A program made the translations under genes and the position numbers. This document shows positions 1 through 7,782 of a stretch of 11,030 nt of DNA, in pieces. Within the stretch, counting starts at the first letter, position 1; every line of letters begins with the position of its first letter. The stretch covers positions 1 to 11,030 of the forward strand of contig JBDIBB010000123.1 of assembly GCA_039812685.1 (NCBI GenBank), written 5' to 3'. The DNA comes from JBDIBB01 sp039812685 (GTDB lineage: Bacteria > Acidobacteriota > Vicinamibacteria > Vicinamibacterales > JAFNAJ01). Under the pieces are notes generated by a model, which made no database searches, had not been told where the DNA came from, and saw nothing but the letters and a program-made list of their open reading frames with translations.

Positions 1-1451
1 GCCCGTCCCAGCATCGAATAGGACGTCGCCAGGCGCAGCATGGCGTCCAGGTTGTGGGGATCGTCGCGGAGGATCCGCTCGAGCAGCGGGACGACATCGG
101 CATAGCGCTGCTGCACGAAGAGCGTCGAGGCGCGCTCGATGACCTCGAACAGCCGCACCATGTCGACAGGGCGCGGCGCGTCGCGGCGCACCACCGGCTG
201 CGCGCCGGCGCTCACGTAGCCCAGGCTGGCCAGTTGCTGGCGCGCCTCCTCGCTCAGCGATTCCGGCGCGGGCGCGGCTCCCGGCGCCGGCACAGGGTAG
301 TCGTCGGCGGCCTTGCGCAGCGCCGCGGGCACGCCAGACACCGGTTCGAGATCCCTGGCCTCGCCGGGGTCGGCGGCCACGTCGTACACCTCGTACCGCC
401 CGGCGAAGATCACCTTCTTCGTCGCGTCCAGGGCCATGATCTGGGGCTGCCAGCCGTAGCTGAGGAACGGCTTCATCGCCTCGCCCAGCACCACCTCCGG
501 CTCGCCCCGGCGGAGGCTGTGGCGCGCGGCCTCGCCCGAGGGATCGAGCCCCGCCCAGTCGATCAGCGTGTGGTAGACGCGCCGCAGGCTCACCGGTGCG
601 CTCGTCGCGCCCGCCTCCACGCCAGGTCCCGCGATCACCAGCGGCACGTGCATCGTCGGCTGGTAGAGCAGGTGGCCGTGCTGCAGCTCGCCGTGATCGC
701 CAAGGCCCTCGCCGTGGTCGCTGGCCAGGATGATGGCCACCGGCCCCGGAGCGCGCTTCTCGAAGGCCTGCGCGAGCCGGCCCAACTGCTCGTCCATGGC
801 CGCCACCTCGCCGAGGTAGGGCCGCTCCGCATAGCGCGTGCGATACGGCTCGGGCGGCGCGTAGGGAGCGTGCGGATCGAAGTAGTGGACCCAGAGCAGC
901 AACGGCCGATCGGCCGGCAGGGTCTCGAGGTACCCGATGGCGCGATCCGTGGTGTCCTTCGCGCCGCGCTCCACGGCGCCCGGCGCCAGCTCGTCGTCGT
1001 AGGCATCGAACCCGCGGGCGAGGCCGAAGCGTCGGGCCAGGATGAACGCCGAGACGAAGGCCGCCGTCCGGTACCCGCCCTTCTGCAGCAATTCTGCCGC
1101 GTGCGGGAGATGTCCCGGCACCGTGCGCGCGTTCTCGTGGATGCCGTGGCCCGCCGGGTAGAGCCCGGTGAGCATCGAGGCGTGGCTGGGCAAGGTTTCC
1201 GGCACGGTGGCGTAGGCCTGCGTGAAGCGCCGCCCCCGCGCGGCCAGCGCATTGAAGGCCGGCGTCTCCACGCCCACGGCGTCGGGCCCGATCGCATCGG
1301 CCCGCGTGGTGTCGAGCGTGACGAGCAGGATCGACGGACGCGGCGCCGCTGCCGGCTGGCTGACCGAATCCCTGGCGCCACCCCGACCACACGCGGCGAA
1401 CGCGCAGCAGGCGGCGAGAACCAACGCGACGGGAACACGAAGGACAGACAT
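1..1451 (-). CDS. Sulfatase/alkaline-phosphatase superfamily lipoprotein with C-terminal TPRs (C-terminus cut by window edge)
   Basis: The visible part is 483 residues. The ATG at 1451 is preceded by a GAGGT ribosome site 5 bases upstream. The N-terminus is a lipoprotein-type signal (hydrophobic residues 5-20, with LAAC at 12-15 or FAAC at 18-21), so the protein is probably exported and lipid-anchored. The sulfatase fold follows from about residue 38: the metal-binding strand ILLVTLDTTRAD (candidate ligand D47), the nucleophile loop TLPSHASMLTG (86-96), WVHYFDPHAPY (187-197), and the second metal motif ASDHGEGLGDHGE (D245, H246). A linker ending LASLGYVSAG (408-416) leads into at least one TPR-like helical pair (about 431-483), and the rest lies outside the window. 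Sulfatase-plus-TPR fusions are common in Acidobacteriota and Myxococcota. The canonical Cys/Ser of the C/S-x-P-x-R formylglycine motif is Thr86 and the Arg is His90. A true sulfatase activity is therefore doubtful; a phosphodiesterase or phosphotransferase using Thr is an alternative. The gene is transcribed divergently from the giant gene. Confidence 0.93.
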   Translation of the reverse strand, partial: MSVLRVPVALVLAACCAFAACGRGGARDSVSQPAAAPRPSILLVTLDTTRADAIGPDAVGVETPAFNALAARGRRFTQAYATVPETLPSHASMLTGLYPAGHGIHENARTVPGHLPHAAELLQKGGYRTAAFVSAFILARRFGLARGFDAYDDELAPGAVERGAKDTTDRAIGYLETLPADRPLLLWVHYFDPHAPYAPPEPYRTRYAERPYLGEVAAMDEQLGRLAQAFEKRAPGPVAIILASDHGEGLGDHGELQHGHLLYQPTMHVPLVIAGPGVEAGATSAPVSLRRVYHTLIDWAGLDPSGEAARHSLRRGEPEVVLGEAMKPFLSYGWQPQIMALDATKKVIFAGRYEVYDVAADPGEARDLEPVSGVPAALRKAADDYPVPAPGAAPAPESLSEEARQQLASLGYVSAGAQPVVRRDAPRPVDMVRLFEVIERASTLFVQQRYADVVPLLERILRDDPHNLDAMLRLATSYSMLGR

Positions 1452-1496
1452 CGACACCTCGCGGCCGCACGGGCCCGCGGCTCCGGGGAACGCCCC

Positions 1497-1502
1497 ATTA
1501 TC
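1497..1502 (-). promoter_or_regulatory. -10-like box upstream of the sulfatase-fold gene
   Basis: On the minus strand the hexamer GATAAT (five of six matches to TATAAT) lies about 45 bases before the ATG at 1451, within GGTGATAATGG, and stands out in a very GC-rich spacer. No convincing -35 hexamer is seen 16-18 bases upstream. This is a prediction from sequence likeness only. Confidence 0.4.
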
Positions 1503-1543
1503 ACCGCGCGGCCCTGGCGCGGTGGCCTTCTGGGATCTGGTCC

Positions 1544-1592
1544 CCGGGCCCCAAGCCTCAAGCCTCAGGCCCCAAGCCCCAAGCCTCAAGCC
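1544..1592. repeat. Seven-unit tandem heptanucleotide repeat (YCAAGCC)
   Basis: Reading the plus strand in steps of seven from 1544 gives CCGGGCC, CCAAGCC, TCAAGCC, TCAGGCC, CCAAGCC, CCAAGCC, TCAAGCC. The last six units fit YCARGCC, and the first is a degenerate copy. The complementary strand is G-rich, with runs of GG and GGGG. The array lies in the divergent spacer between the sulfatase-fold gene and the giant gene and is not part of either reading frame. It resembles short tandemly repeated repetitive elements with 7-bp units known from other bacteria, notably cyanobacteria. Its role here is unknown. Confidence 0.85.
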
Positions 1593-1645
1593 CCCTCCCC
1601 TCCGGCCGATTGATCGCGTGATCCGGCGTCCACCCGCCGGCGATC

Positions 1646-1662
1646 GGCCGCACGAAGCGGCC
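1646..1662 (+). other. Small perfect hairpin in the leader of the giant gene
   Basis: GGCCGC (1646-1651), a five-base ACGAA spacer, then GCGGCC (1657-1662) form a perfect 6-bp inverted repeat. It ends 8 bases before the GGAGG ribosome site. It could modulate translation, but short GC-rich palindromes also arise by chance in such DNA. No clear promoter hexamers are seen for this gene. Confidence 0.3.
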
Positions 1663-1670
1663 CCGGTGAC

Positions 1671-1675
1671 GGAGG
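1671..1675 (+). promoter_or_regulatory. Ribosome binding site GGAGG that bears on the start of the giant gene
   Basis: GGAGG is 3 bases before ATG 1679 and 6 bases before the in-frame GTG at 1682, which has the better spacing. The in-frame ATG at 1736 gives a more ordinary signal peptide but has only a weak CAGG upstream. The Shine-Dalgarno evidence thus favours 1679/1682. Confidence 0.55.
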
Positions 1676-1678
1676 TCG

Positions 1679-4600
1679 ATGGTGACAACCGCAGGCCGCC
1701 CCTCAGGGACGAGGGCGCCGCGTGCCCAGGCTCCAATGGATCGCGCCCGCCGCGGGCGAGCGCTGCTCGCGCTGGCGCTGTGGATCACGGCGGGCGCCGC
1801 CGTAGCCGGCGCGCAGACCCGGGCCGAGCCGCTCGTCTGGGGTCCCCCGGGCCGGCACGGTCAGTTCGCGCCGCTCTCGGGCTCGTGGGCTGCCCTCGGC
1901 GCACTCGACAGCGCGCTGAACGCGCCCGCCGACGGCGCCACCGTGTTCGTCAGTGGCGGCGGGGCGGCGCTGCGCGTGGCCGTGTCCTCGGCCGGGTCGG
2001 GCGGCACGCTGATCGAGATCACCGACTCGGCCACCTACGACTGGCTGGAGTTCAACAACAAGTCGCGGATCTACATCCGCGCCCGGGCAGGCCAGACCCC
2101 GCGCGTCGTCTCCGATTCCGCGCCGCCGGATCCGGCTTCCGGCGGCAACAGCAACGCCATCGTCTTCAGCGGCGCCAACTCGGACATCGGCATCCAGGGC
2201 CTCACCTTCCTGGTGCGCGCCTACGGCAATGCCGAGACCGTGCGCCGGCCGTCGAAGGTGGGCGCCATCCGCTACAGCACGCTCGCCGGAGGCACGCGCC
2301 TGCAGGGCCTGCTGATCCAGGACTGCCGGTTCGAGCCGCTGGACCGCGCGCTGGGCGCCGTCGTGGCGATCCAGCTGGCCAACGAAACCGGCTCCACCAG
2401 CCTGCACCGCGACATCGGCATCCGCCGCAGCGTGTTCGACAGCACGGGCACGGTGGAGGCGGCATCAGACGATCTCGCCGCCATCAGCGTGGCCGACTTC
2501 GAGAACGTGCTGGTCGCCAACGTCCACTTCAAGCGCACCTCGACGCAGCCCGCCGCGAGCCAGATGCGCGGCGTTCGGGCCAACGTTCGCAACGGACTGA
2601 TCGAATACGCCTACTGCGAGGACATCGGCAACGTGGGTGGCGCCAACGAGTGCGCGTACGTGTCACACCGCACGGGTGACGGCCTCGGATCGCTCGACGG
2701 CCTCGACGTCACCGTGCGCAACACCGCCGCGCTGAGCGCGAACCGTGCCTTTGCCGTGACCAGAGCGAACTCGACGATGTCGGTGGATCACGCCGTGGTG
2801 GTGACCGGATCGGCCGAGCAGGTGCTGCAGGTCGGCGAGGCCACCTCGTCGCTCTCCGTCAGCAACTCAATCTTCGTGCAGCTGTCGGGCAACGCCATGC
2901 TGTTGCACAACCCGCTGGCCGGCCCCTTCACGACACACCACAACCTCTATCGCTGGATCGGCCCGCGGCCGTTCACGCCCGACGCCACCGACAAGTACCC
3001 CGGATCGATGAACTGCAACGCGAACTGCGACCCGCTCTTCATCAACCCCCTGGGCAGCGATTTCCGGATGGCCGCGGGATCTCCCGCGCTGAAGGCCGCC
3101 AGCGACGGTGGCGACATGGGCCTGCTGCTGTTCTCGATCTCGCCGGCGACCCGGTCCTTCGGTACCAGCGGGGGAACGGGCGCGGTGACGGTCACGGCAT
3201 CGGGACCGTGGACGGGGGCGCCCACCGTCGGGTGGATCACGCCGGCGTCCTATGGCCCCGTCGGGGGTGACGGCACGGCCAACTATCTCGTCGCCTCCAA
3301 TAACAGCAGCACGACGCGCACCGGCACGCTGGTCCTGGCGGGAATCTCCCACACGGTCACGCAGGCCGGAATCGCCTGCAACCTGACGATCTCGCCCCCC
3401 ACGCAGTCGCCGCCGGCCGGTGGCGCCAGCGGCGCGTTCACGATCTCGCAGGCGGCCTCCGACTGCGCGTGGAGCGCGGCGAGCGACGTGGGCTGGATGG
3501 CCGTCACGGGCGGCAGCACGGGCAGCGGGCTCAGCGGCAGCGTCGCCTACGCGGTCGGCGCCAACGCCAGCTCGGGGACGCGCGTCGGCACGATCTCGGT
3601 GTCGGGCGGAAGCGTCACGAAGACCTTCACCGTCACGCAGGCCGGCGTGGGCTGCAACTACACGCTCGACCGCTACACGACGACGCTGCCGCCGACGGCG
3701 GTGACGGGCCAGACGGTGCAGTTGACGGCCGCCGTGGGAGACTGCGCTTGGTCGGCGGCCTCCAACGCGGGCTGGCTGCAGATCACCGCCGGCGCCGGCG
3801 GTCTCGGCTCCGGCACGGTCACCTTCCGGGCTGACGCGAACCCCAACAGCGCCGCGCGCAGCGGCACGCTCACGATTGCCGGACAGACGTTCACCGTCCA
3901 GCAGCAGGGCGTCACCTGCACGCAGCAGGTGTCGGAGACGGCGGCCTTCATCGCCGCCGCGGGCGGCGCCGGCAATCCGGTGAGCGTGACCTCGTCGGCT
4001 CCCGACTGCTCGTGGACGGCCAACGTGAGCGGAACGTCTCCCTGGATCGCCCTCACTTCGGGGAACGTGCGGACCGGATCGGGCCCGGTGACGTGGCGCG
4101 CCGATCCGAACTCGAGCAGCCTGATGCGGACCGGCACCATCACGATCGCGGGCACCCCGGTGACGGTGAACCAGGCTGGCGCGGCCTGCGCGTTCACGCT
4201 CACCGGCAACGGCACGCCGGCCCCGATCCACTCCGGCGGCGGCGCGGGCAGCATCGGCGTCGACGCGACGGCGGTCGACTGTCCGTGGTCGGCCGCGAGC
4301 CAGGCCGACTGGATCACGCTCACCGGCCCCACCTCGCTGACTGGCGACGGCGCGGTGAACTTCAGCGTGGCGCCCAACGCCAGCAGTCTGCCCCGCCTCG
4401 GCACGATTCTCGTCGCGGGCCAGTCCTACACCGTCACGCAGAACGGGCTCTCCTGCGCCTACGCGATCTCGCCGACGCTGGCGATGGTCGGCGTCGAGGG
4501 AGGCACGGGGATCGTCGACCTGACGGCCGCGGTGGGCGACTGCACGTGGAGTGCCACGCCCGCGGCGGGCGTCGACTGGATTTCGGTGACCTCGCCCAAC

Positions 4601-7600
4601 CCGGTGGTCGGCAGCGGCACCGCCACCTACGCCGTCGCTGCCAATCCATTGAGCACCGAGCGTGTCGGGCTGTTGCAGGTCGCGGGCCTCGGCCTCACGG
4701 TGCGTCAGCCGGGTGTGGCGTGCACCTACACGCTCTCGGCGCCCGGCGCCTCGGCCGGCAGCGCCGCCACCAGCGGCACCGTGACGGTGACCACCAGTGC
4801 CGCCGACTGCGCCTGGACCATCGTCGCCGGCGAAGCGTGGGTGACGACCTCCGGTCCGGCGCAGCGGGTCGGATCGGCCGCCGTGAACTTCTCGATCGCC
4901 GCCAACCCGAGCAGCCTCGCACGCGACACCACGCTCTCGATCGCGGGCCGGGGCTTCGCCGTGCACCAGAATGGCGTGCTGTGCACCTATGCGCTCACGC
5001 CCGCGTCGGCCAGCGCGACGGTGGCCGGCGGCACGCAGACCGTGAAGGTGACCACGCCCGCCTCCGACTGCGCCTGGACCAACACGAGTTCGCACGACTG
5101 GCTCGCCATCACCTCCGGCGCGCAGCGCCAGGGCACCCAGAACATCACGCTGAGCATCGCCTCCAACGCCGCTTCGTCGAAGCCGCGAACGGGTACGGTG
5201 ACGATCGCCGGGGGCAGCACGACGAGCACCTACACCGTGACCCAGGCGGCCACCGCATGCACGATCGTCGTGCCGGCTTCGGTGGCGGCGACCGTCGGCG
5301 GCGGCACGGCCGGCATCGACCTCGCGCTGACGCCTGCCGACTGCGACTGGACGGCCACCACCGACGTCCCGTGGCTGACGCTCGCGCCGGATCAGCAGGC
5401 CGGATCCGGCAGCCGGCGGCTCGAGGTGACCGTCGCGCCGACGACGTCGAGCAAGGCGCGGACGGGAAACGTCACCATCGGGTCGAAGAAGGTGGCCGTG
5501 ACCCAGCCCGGCATCACCTGCGCCTACACGCTCTCCTCGCCAACGGCGAACTTCGACTACAAGGCGGCCACCGGGGTGGTGGAGCTCACGTCGAGCGCGG
5601 TGGACTGCCAGTGGGGCACCACCAAGAGCGCGGCATGGGTGACGCTGGGCGTCACCTCGGGCACCGGCAGCAGGCTGGTCCCCTACACCGTGGCGGCCAA
5701 CGCGACCACGCTGCCCCGCCAGGCCTCGGTGATGGTCGGCGGCGTCGAGCACCTCATCACGCAGGGGCCCGCACCCTGCGGCATCTCGCTCGCCAGTTCG
5801 GGCGGCAACGTCACCGCGGGCGCCACCACGGGATCGTTCTCGGTGACGGCGGTGTCGGTCGAGTGCTCGTGGTTCGTGTCGAGCACGGCGCCCTGGATCA
5901 CGATCACGCAGCCAGCCCCGGTGACGCCGGACAGCCCGCTGCCGCTGAGCGGCCAGGGCAGCGGCGCGGTGAAGTTCTCGGTGGCCGCCAACACCTCGAG
6001 CAAGCCACGGGCCGGCGTCATCAACGTCGGCGATCGGGCCTACACGGTGACGCAGGCCGGCGCCGCCTGCACCTACACGCTCGTGCCCACGTCGGTGGCC
6101 GTGCCCCCGGTCGGCGCCTCGGGAACCATCGGCGTCACGGCATCGGTCACCGACTGCGAGTGGACGGCCTCGACAACGGTACCCTGGGTGGCGCTCGGCA
6201 GCCGATCGGGCACCGGCAACGGCGGCCTCTCCTACTCTGTGGGCAGCAACACGGGCACGAGGTCGCGCACCACCAGCATCACGGTGGGCGGCAAGTCGGT
6301 GGCGATCAACCAGTCGGCGCAGGGCGTGGGCGGCAGCCTGTTCACACGTTACCTCGCCGAAGGCGCGACCGGACGGCTCTTCTCGACACGGTTCGCGCTG
6401 TTGAACCCCGGCACGTCGACGGCCGCGACGACCATGCGCTTCCTCACCCACGACGGCCGCGTCGTCGAGCACAAGCTGAGCATCAAGCCATCATCGCGCG
6501 TCACCGTCGAGGCGCAGCCCCTGGTGGGCGACGCAGAGTTCTCCACAGAGGTCACCTCCACGGCGCCGCTCGTCGTCGATCGAACCATGACGTGGGATGT
6601 CACCGGCTACGGCAGCCATGCCGAGACGGCCGTGCAGTACCCCGCCGAAACGTGGTACCTTGCCGAGGGCTCCACGGCCGGCGACTTCGACCTCTTCTAC
6701 CTGATTCAGAATCCCAATCCGGAGCCGGCCGCCGTCGAGGTGATCTTCCTGCTGCCCGGCGGCATGACGCCGGTGAAGAAGACCTATCGGGTGCCGGCCG
6801 ACTCGCGGTACTCGGTCTGGGTCGATCTCATTCCCGAGGTGTCGGACACCGACGTCTCGGGCGTGGTCACCGCCGACCGGCCGATCATCGTCGAGCGGGC
6901 GATGTACATCAGCCGGCCCTGGGCGATGTTCGCCGGCGGGCACGAGAGCATGGGCGTCACTGCGCCGAGCACCGAGTGGTACCTCGCGGAGGGTTCCACG
7001 GGCCCGTACTTCGACACGTACTTGCTGGTGGCGAACCCCTCGACAACCGCGGCCGACGTGCTGGTCACCTACCTGCTGCCCGGCGGCGGCGCCCTCGAGA
7101 AGTCCTTCCCCGTTGGGGCGCAGAGCCGCTTCACCATCTGGGTGGATCAGGAGGACCCGCTGCTCGCCGACACCTCGGTTTCTGCGATCGTCCGCGCGAC
7201 CAACGGCGTACCGATCATCGTCGAACGCGCGATGTGGTGGCCCGGCAACTGGACCACCTGGCACGAGGCGCACAACAGCGCCGGCGTGACCGAGACGGGC
7301 ACGAAGTGGGCGCTCGCGGAAGGAGAAGTGGGCGGCAGCCGGAACACCGAAACCTACGTGCTGGTGGCCAACACCGCCGGTCGCGCCGGTCAGGCGAAGC
7401 TGACGCTGCTGTTCGAGAGCGGCGCACCGGTGTCGCGCACCGTCGACCTGCCGCCCAACAGCCGCACCAACGTGGACATCGGCAAGACGTTCCCCGAGGC
7501 GCGCGGCAAGCGCTTCGGCACCATCGTCGAAAGCCTCGGCACCAGCCCGGCGCCCATCGTCGTCGAGCGGGCCATGTATTCGGATGCCGGCGGCGTCCAC

Positions 7601-7642
7601 TGGGCCGCCGGCACCAACGCCGTCGCCACCAGGCTCCCGTAG
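1679..7642 (+). CDS. Giant exported beta-helix / 12x BACON / four-repeat C-terminal block protein
   Basis: The product has 1,987 residues if begun at ATG 1679. A start at GTG 1682 or ATG 1736 (residue 20) is possible. A signal peptide is clear: Arg-rich MDRARRGR at 20-27, the hydrophobic stretch ALLALALWITAG, and a likely cut near AVAGAQ at about 45. Residues about 60-480 look like a right-handed parallel beta-helix, ending in the typical closing motif DPLFINP...DFRMAAGSPALKAA. Twelve tandem BACON-like beta-sandwich domains follow (about 485-1550). Residues 1552-1987 are four repeats that begin with YLAEG-type motifs near 1558, 1660, 1768 and 1878 and each end in IVVERAMY-like strands. No LPXTG, PEP-CTERM or transmembrane anchor is seen at the C-terminus. 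The protein is probably extracellular or on the cell surface. BACON domains are linked to carbohydrate or mucin binding in some Bacteroidota proteins, so an adhesin or glycan-binding role is an inference. No catalytic residues could be assigned in the beta-helix. Confidence 0.93.
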   Translation: MVTTAGRPSGTRAPRAQAPMDRARRGRALLALALWITAGAAVAGAQTRAEPLVWGPPGRHGQFAPLSGSWAALGALDSALNAPADGATVFVSGGGAALRVAVSSAGSGGTLIEITDSATYDWLEFNNKSRIYIRARAGQTPRVVSDSAPPDPASGGNSNAIVFSGANSDIGIQGLTFLVRAYGNAETVRRPSKVGAIRYSTLAGGTRLQGLLIQDCRFEPLDRALGAVVAIQLANETGSTSLHRDIGIRRSVFDSTGTVEAASDDLAAISVADFENVLVANVHFKRTSTQPAASQMRGVRANVRNGLIEYAYCEDIGNVGGANECAYVSHRTGDGLGSLDGLDVTVRNTAALSANRAFAVTRANSTMSVDHAVVVTGSAEQVLQVGEATSSLSVSNSIFVQLSGNAMLLHNPLAGPFTTHHNLYRWIGPRPFTPDATDKYPGSMNCNANCDPLFINPLGSDFRMAAGSPALKAASDGGDMGLLLFSISPATRSFGTSGGTGAVTVTASGPWTGAPTVGWITPASYGPVGGDGTANYLVASNNSSTTRTGTLVLAGISHTVTQAGIACNLTISPPTQSPPAGGASGAFTISQAASDCAWSAASDVGWMAVTGGSTGSGLSGSVAYAVGANASSGTRVGTISVSGGSVTKTFTVTQAGVGCNYTLDRYTTTLPPTAVTGQTVQLTAAVGDCAWSAASNAGWLQITAGAGGLGSGTVTFRADANPNSAARSGTLTIAGQTFTVQQQGVTCTQQVSETAAFIAAAGGAGNPVSVTSSAPDCSWTANVSGTSPWIALTSGNVRTGSGPVTWRADPNSSSLMRTGTITIAGTPVTVNQAGAACAFTLTGNGTPAPIHSGGGAGSIGVDATAVDCPWSAASQADWITLTGPTSLTGDGAVNFSVAPNASSLPRLGTILVAGQSYTVTQNGLSCAYAISPTLAMVGVEGGTGIVDLTAAVGDCTWSATPAAGVDWISVTSPNPVVGSGTATYAVAANPLSTERVGLLQVAGLGLTVRQPGVACTYTLSAPGASAGSAATSGTVTVTTSAADCAWTIVAGEAWVTTSGPAQRVGSAAVNFSIAANPSSLARDTTLSIAGRGFAVHQNGVLCTYALTPASASATVAGGTQTVKVTTPASDCAWTNTSSHDWLAITSGAQRQGTQNITLSIASNAASSKPRTGTVTIAGGSTTSTYTVTQAATACTIVVPASVAATVGGGTAGIDLALTPADCDWTATTDVPWLTLAPDQQAGSGSRRLEVTVAPTTSSKARTGNVTIGSKKVAVTQPGITCAYTLSSPTANFDYKAATGVVELTSSAVDCQWGTTKSAAWVTLGVTSGTGSRLVPYTVAANATTLPRQASVMVGGVEHLITQGPAPCGISLASSGGNVTAGATTGSFSVTAVSVECSWFVSSTAPWITITQPAPVTPDSPLPLSGQGSGAVKFSVAANTSSKPRAGVINVGDRAYTVTQAGAACTYTLVPTSVAVPPVGASGTIGVTASVTDCEWTASTTVPWVALGSRSGTGNGGLSYSVGSNTGTRSRTTSITVGGKSVAINQSAQGVGGSLFTRYLAEGATGRLFSTRFALLNPGTSTAATTMRFLTHDGRVVEHKLSIKPSSRVTVEAQPLVGDAEFSTEVTSTAPLVVDRTMTWDVTGYGSHAETAVQYPAETWYLAEGSTAGDFDLFYLIQNPNPEPAAVEVIFLLPGGMTPVKKTYRVPADSRYSVWVDLIPEVSDTDVSGVVTADRPIIVERAMYISRPWAMFAGGHESMGVTAPSTEWYLAEGSTGPYFDTYLLVANPSTTAADVLVTYLLPGGGALEKSFPVGAQSRFTIWVDQEDPLLADTSVSAIVRATNGVPIIVERAMWWPGNWTTWHEAHNSAGVTETGTKWALAEGEVGGSRNTETYVLVANTAGRAGQAKLTLLFESGAPVSRTVDLPPNSRTNVDIGKTFPEARGKRFGTIVESLGTSPAPIVVERAMYSDAGGVHWAAGTNAVATRLP
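3131..6325 (+). repeat. Tandem array of 12 BACON-like domains within the giant protein
   Basis: The units are about 86-97 residues long. Domains 2 to 12 each open with a cysteine (residues 567, 659, 747, 837, 926, 1015, 1102, 1194, 1281, 1367 and 1464). Each carries a second cysteine 28-30 residues later in a DCxW-type motif (ECSW in domain 11). Next come a W[IVLM] strand, a GSG-type turn, a V/A-A-N turn, a R-x-G-T-I/L-x-[VI]-x-G strand and a final TVTQAG strand, which is the BACON signature. Domain 1 (485-566) has the same strands but no cysteines. Domain 11 has an insert of about ten residues (PVTPDSPLPLSGQ region). The regular cysteine pairing suggests one disulfide per domain in an oxidising compartment. 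The units are well diverged from each other. Confidence 0.9.
6344..7639 (+). repeat. C-terminal four-repeat YLAEG/VERAMY block of the giant protein
   Basis: There are four degenerate repeats of about 100-110 residues: YLAEGATG (1558), YLAEGSTA (1660), YLAEGSTG (1768) and ALAEGEVG (1878). Each continues with an 'F-x-x-Y-[LV]-L-x-x-NP' strand, an 'LLPGG'-like strand, a 'R[YF]xxWV'-like strand and a closing 'PIIVERAMY' strand. Repeats 2 and 3 are followed by GGHESMG and EAHNSAG, and repeat 4 ends with WAAGTNA just before the stop. This resembles repeats annotated as DUF5719-like in actinobacterial proteins, but I cannot confirm the family name from sequence alone. A homologous block ends the gene that starts at 8430. 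Confidence 0.85.
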
Positions 7643-7645
7643 AGC

Positions 7646-7732
7646 GCGGGTTGCGCGGATCAACACGAGCAACCTGCGCGTTCAGGCGGGTTGCGCGGAT
7701 CAACATGAGCAACCTGCGCGTTCAGGCGGGTT
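7646..7732. repeat. 40-bp direct tandem repeat, 2.2 copies, with internal inverted repeats
   Basis: Copies at 7646-7685 and 7686-7725 differ at one base (CACGAG versus CATGAG), and a third partial copy GCGGGTT spans 7726-7732. Each copy contains GGTTGC and GCAACC separated by 14 bases. In the first copy the stem extends to 11 bp with one G-T wobble (7644-7654 with 7669-7679). The array starts 3 bases after the stop of the giant gene and could act as a transcription end structure, although no T-run follows. A GTTGATC at 7744-7750 is an inverted match to the GATCAAC inside each unit. The pattern suggests a dispersed intergenic (REP-like) element, which is inference. Confidence 0.85.
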
Positions 7733-7782
7733 CGCTGCCGCGCGTTGATCGCGGCGCGGTCCCGGCCGGTTCCAATTGGGGA

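Noticed and set aside
54..1613. 519-codon plus-strand open frame opposite the sulfatase-fold gene
   Set aside because: The minus-strand frame has clear sulfatase motifs, a lipoprotein signal and a ribosome site. The plus-strand translation is Arg/His/Ala-rich without motifs and runs through the heptamer repeat, so it is a high-GC shadow.
1222..2679. 485-codon plus-strand open frame overlapping both the sulfatase-fold and giant genes
   Set aside because: It spans the non-coding spacer and has low-complexity Arg/Gly/Pro content, conflicting with two well-supported genes.
2867..6472. 1,201-codon minus-strand open frame opposite the BACON array
   Set aside because: Its content is Arg/Gly/Ala/His-rich and mirrors the repeated GC-rich coding strand. 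The plus-strand frame shows a real domain array, so this is an antisense shadow.
6491..7672. 393-codon minus-strand open frame opposite the C-terminal repeats
   Set aside because: It is a shadow; its apparent internal repetition is the complement of the YLAEG repeats.
7646..7732. 40-bp repeats considered as a CRISPR array
   Set aside because: The copies abut with no unique spacers and there are only about two units. No cas genes are present in the window.
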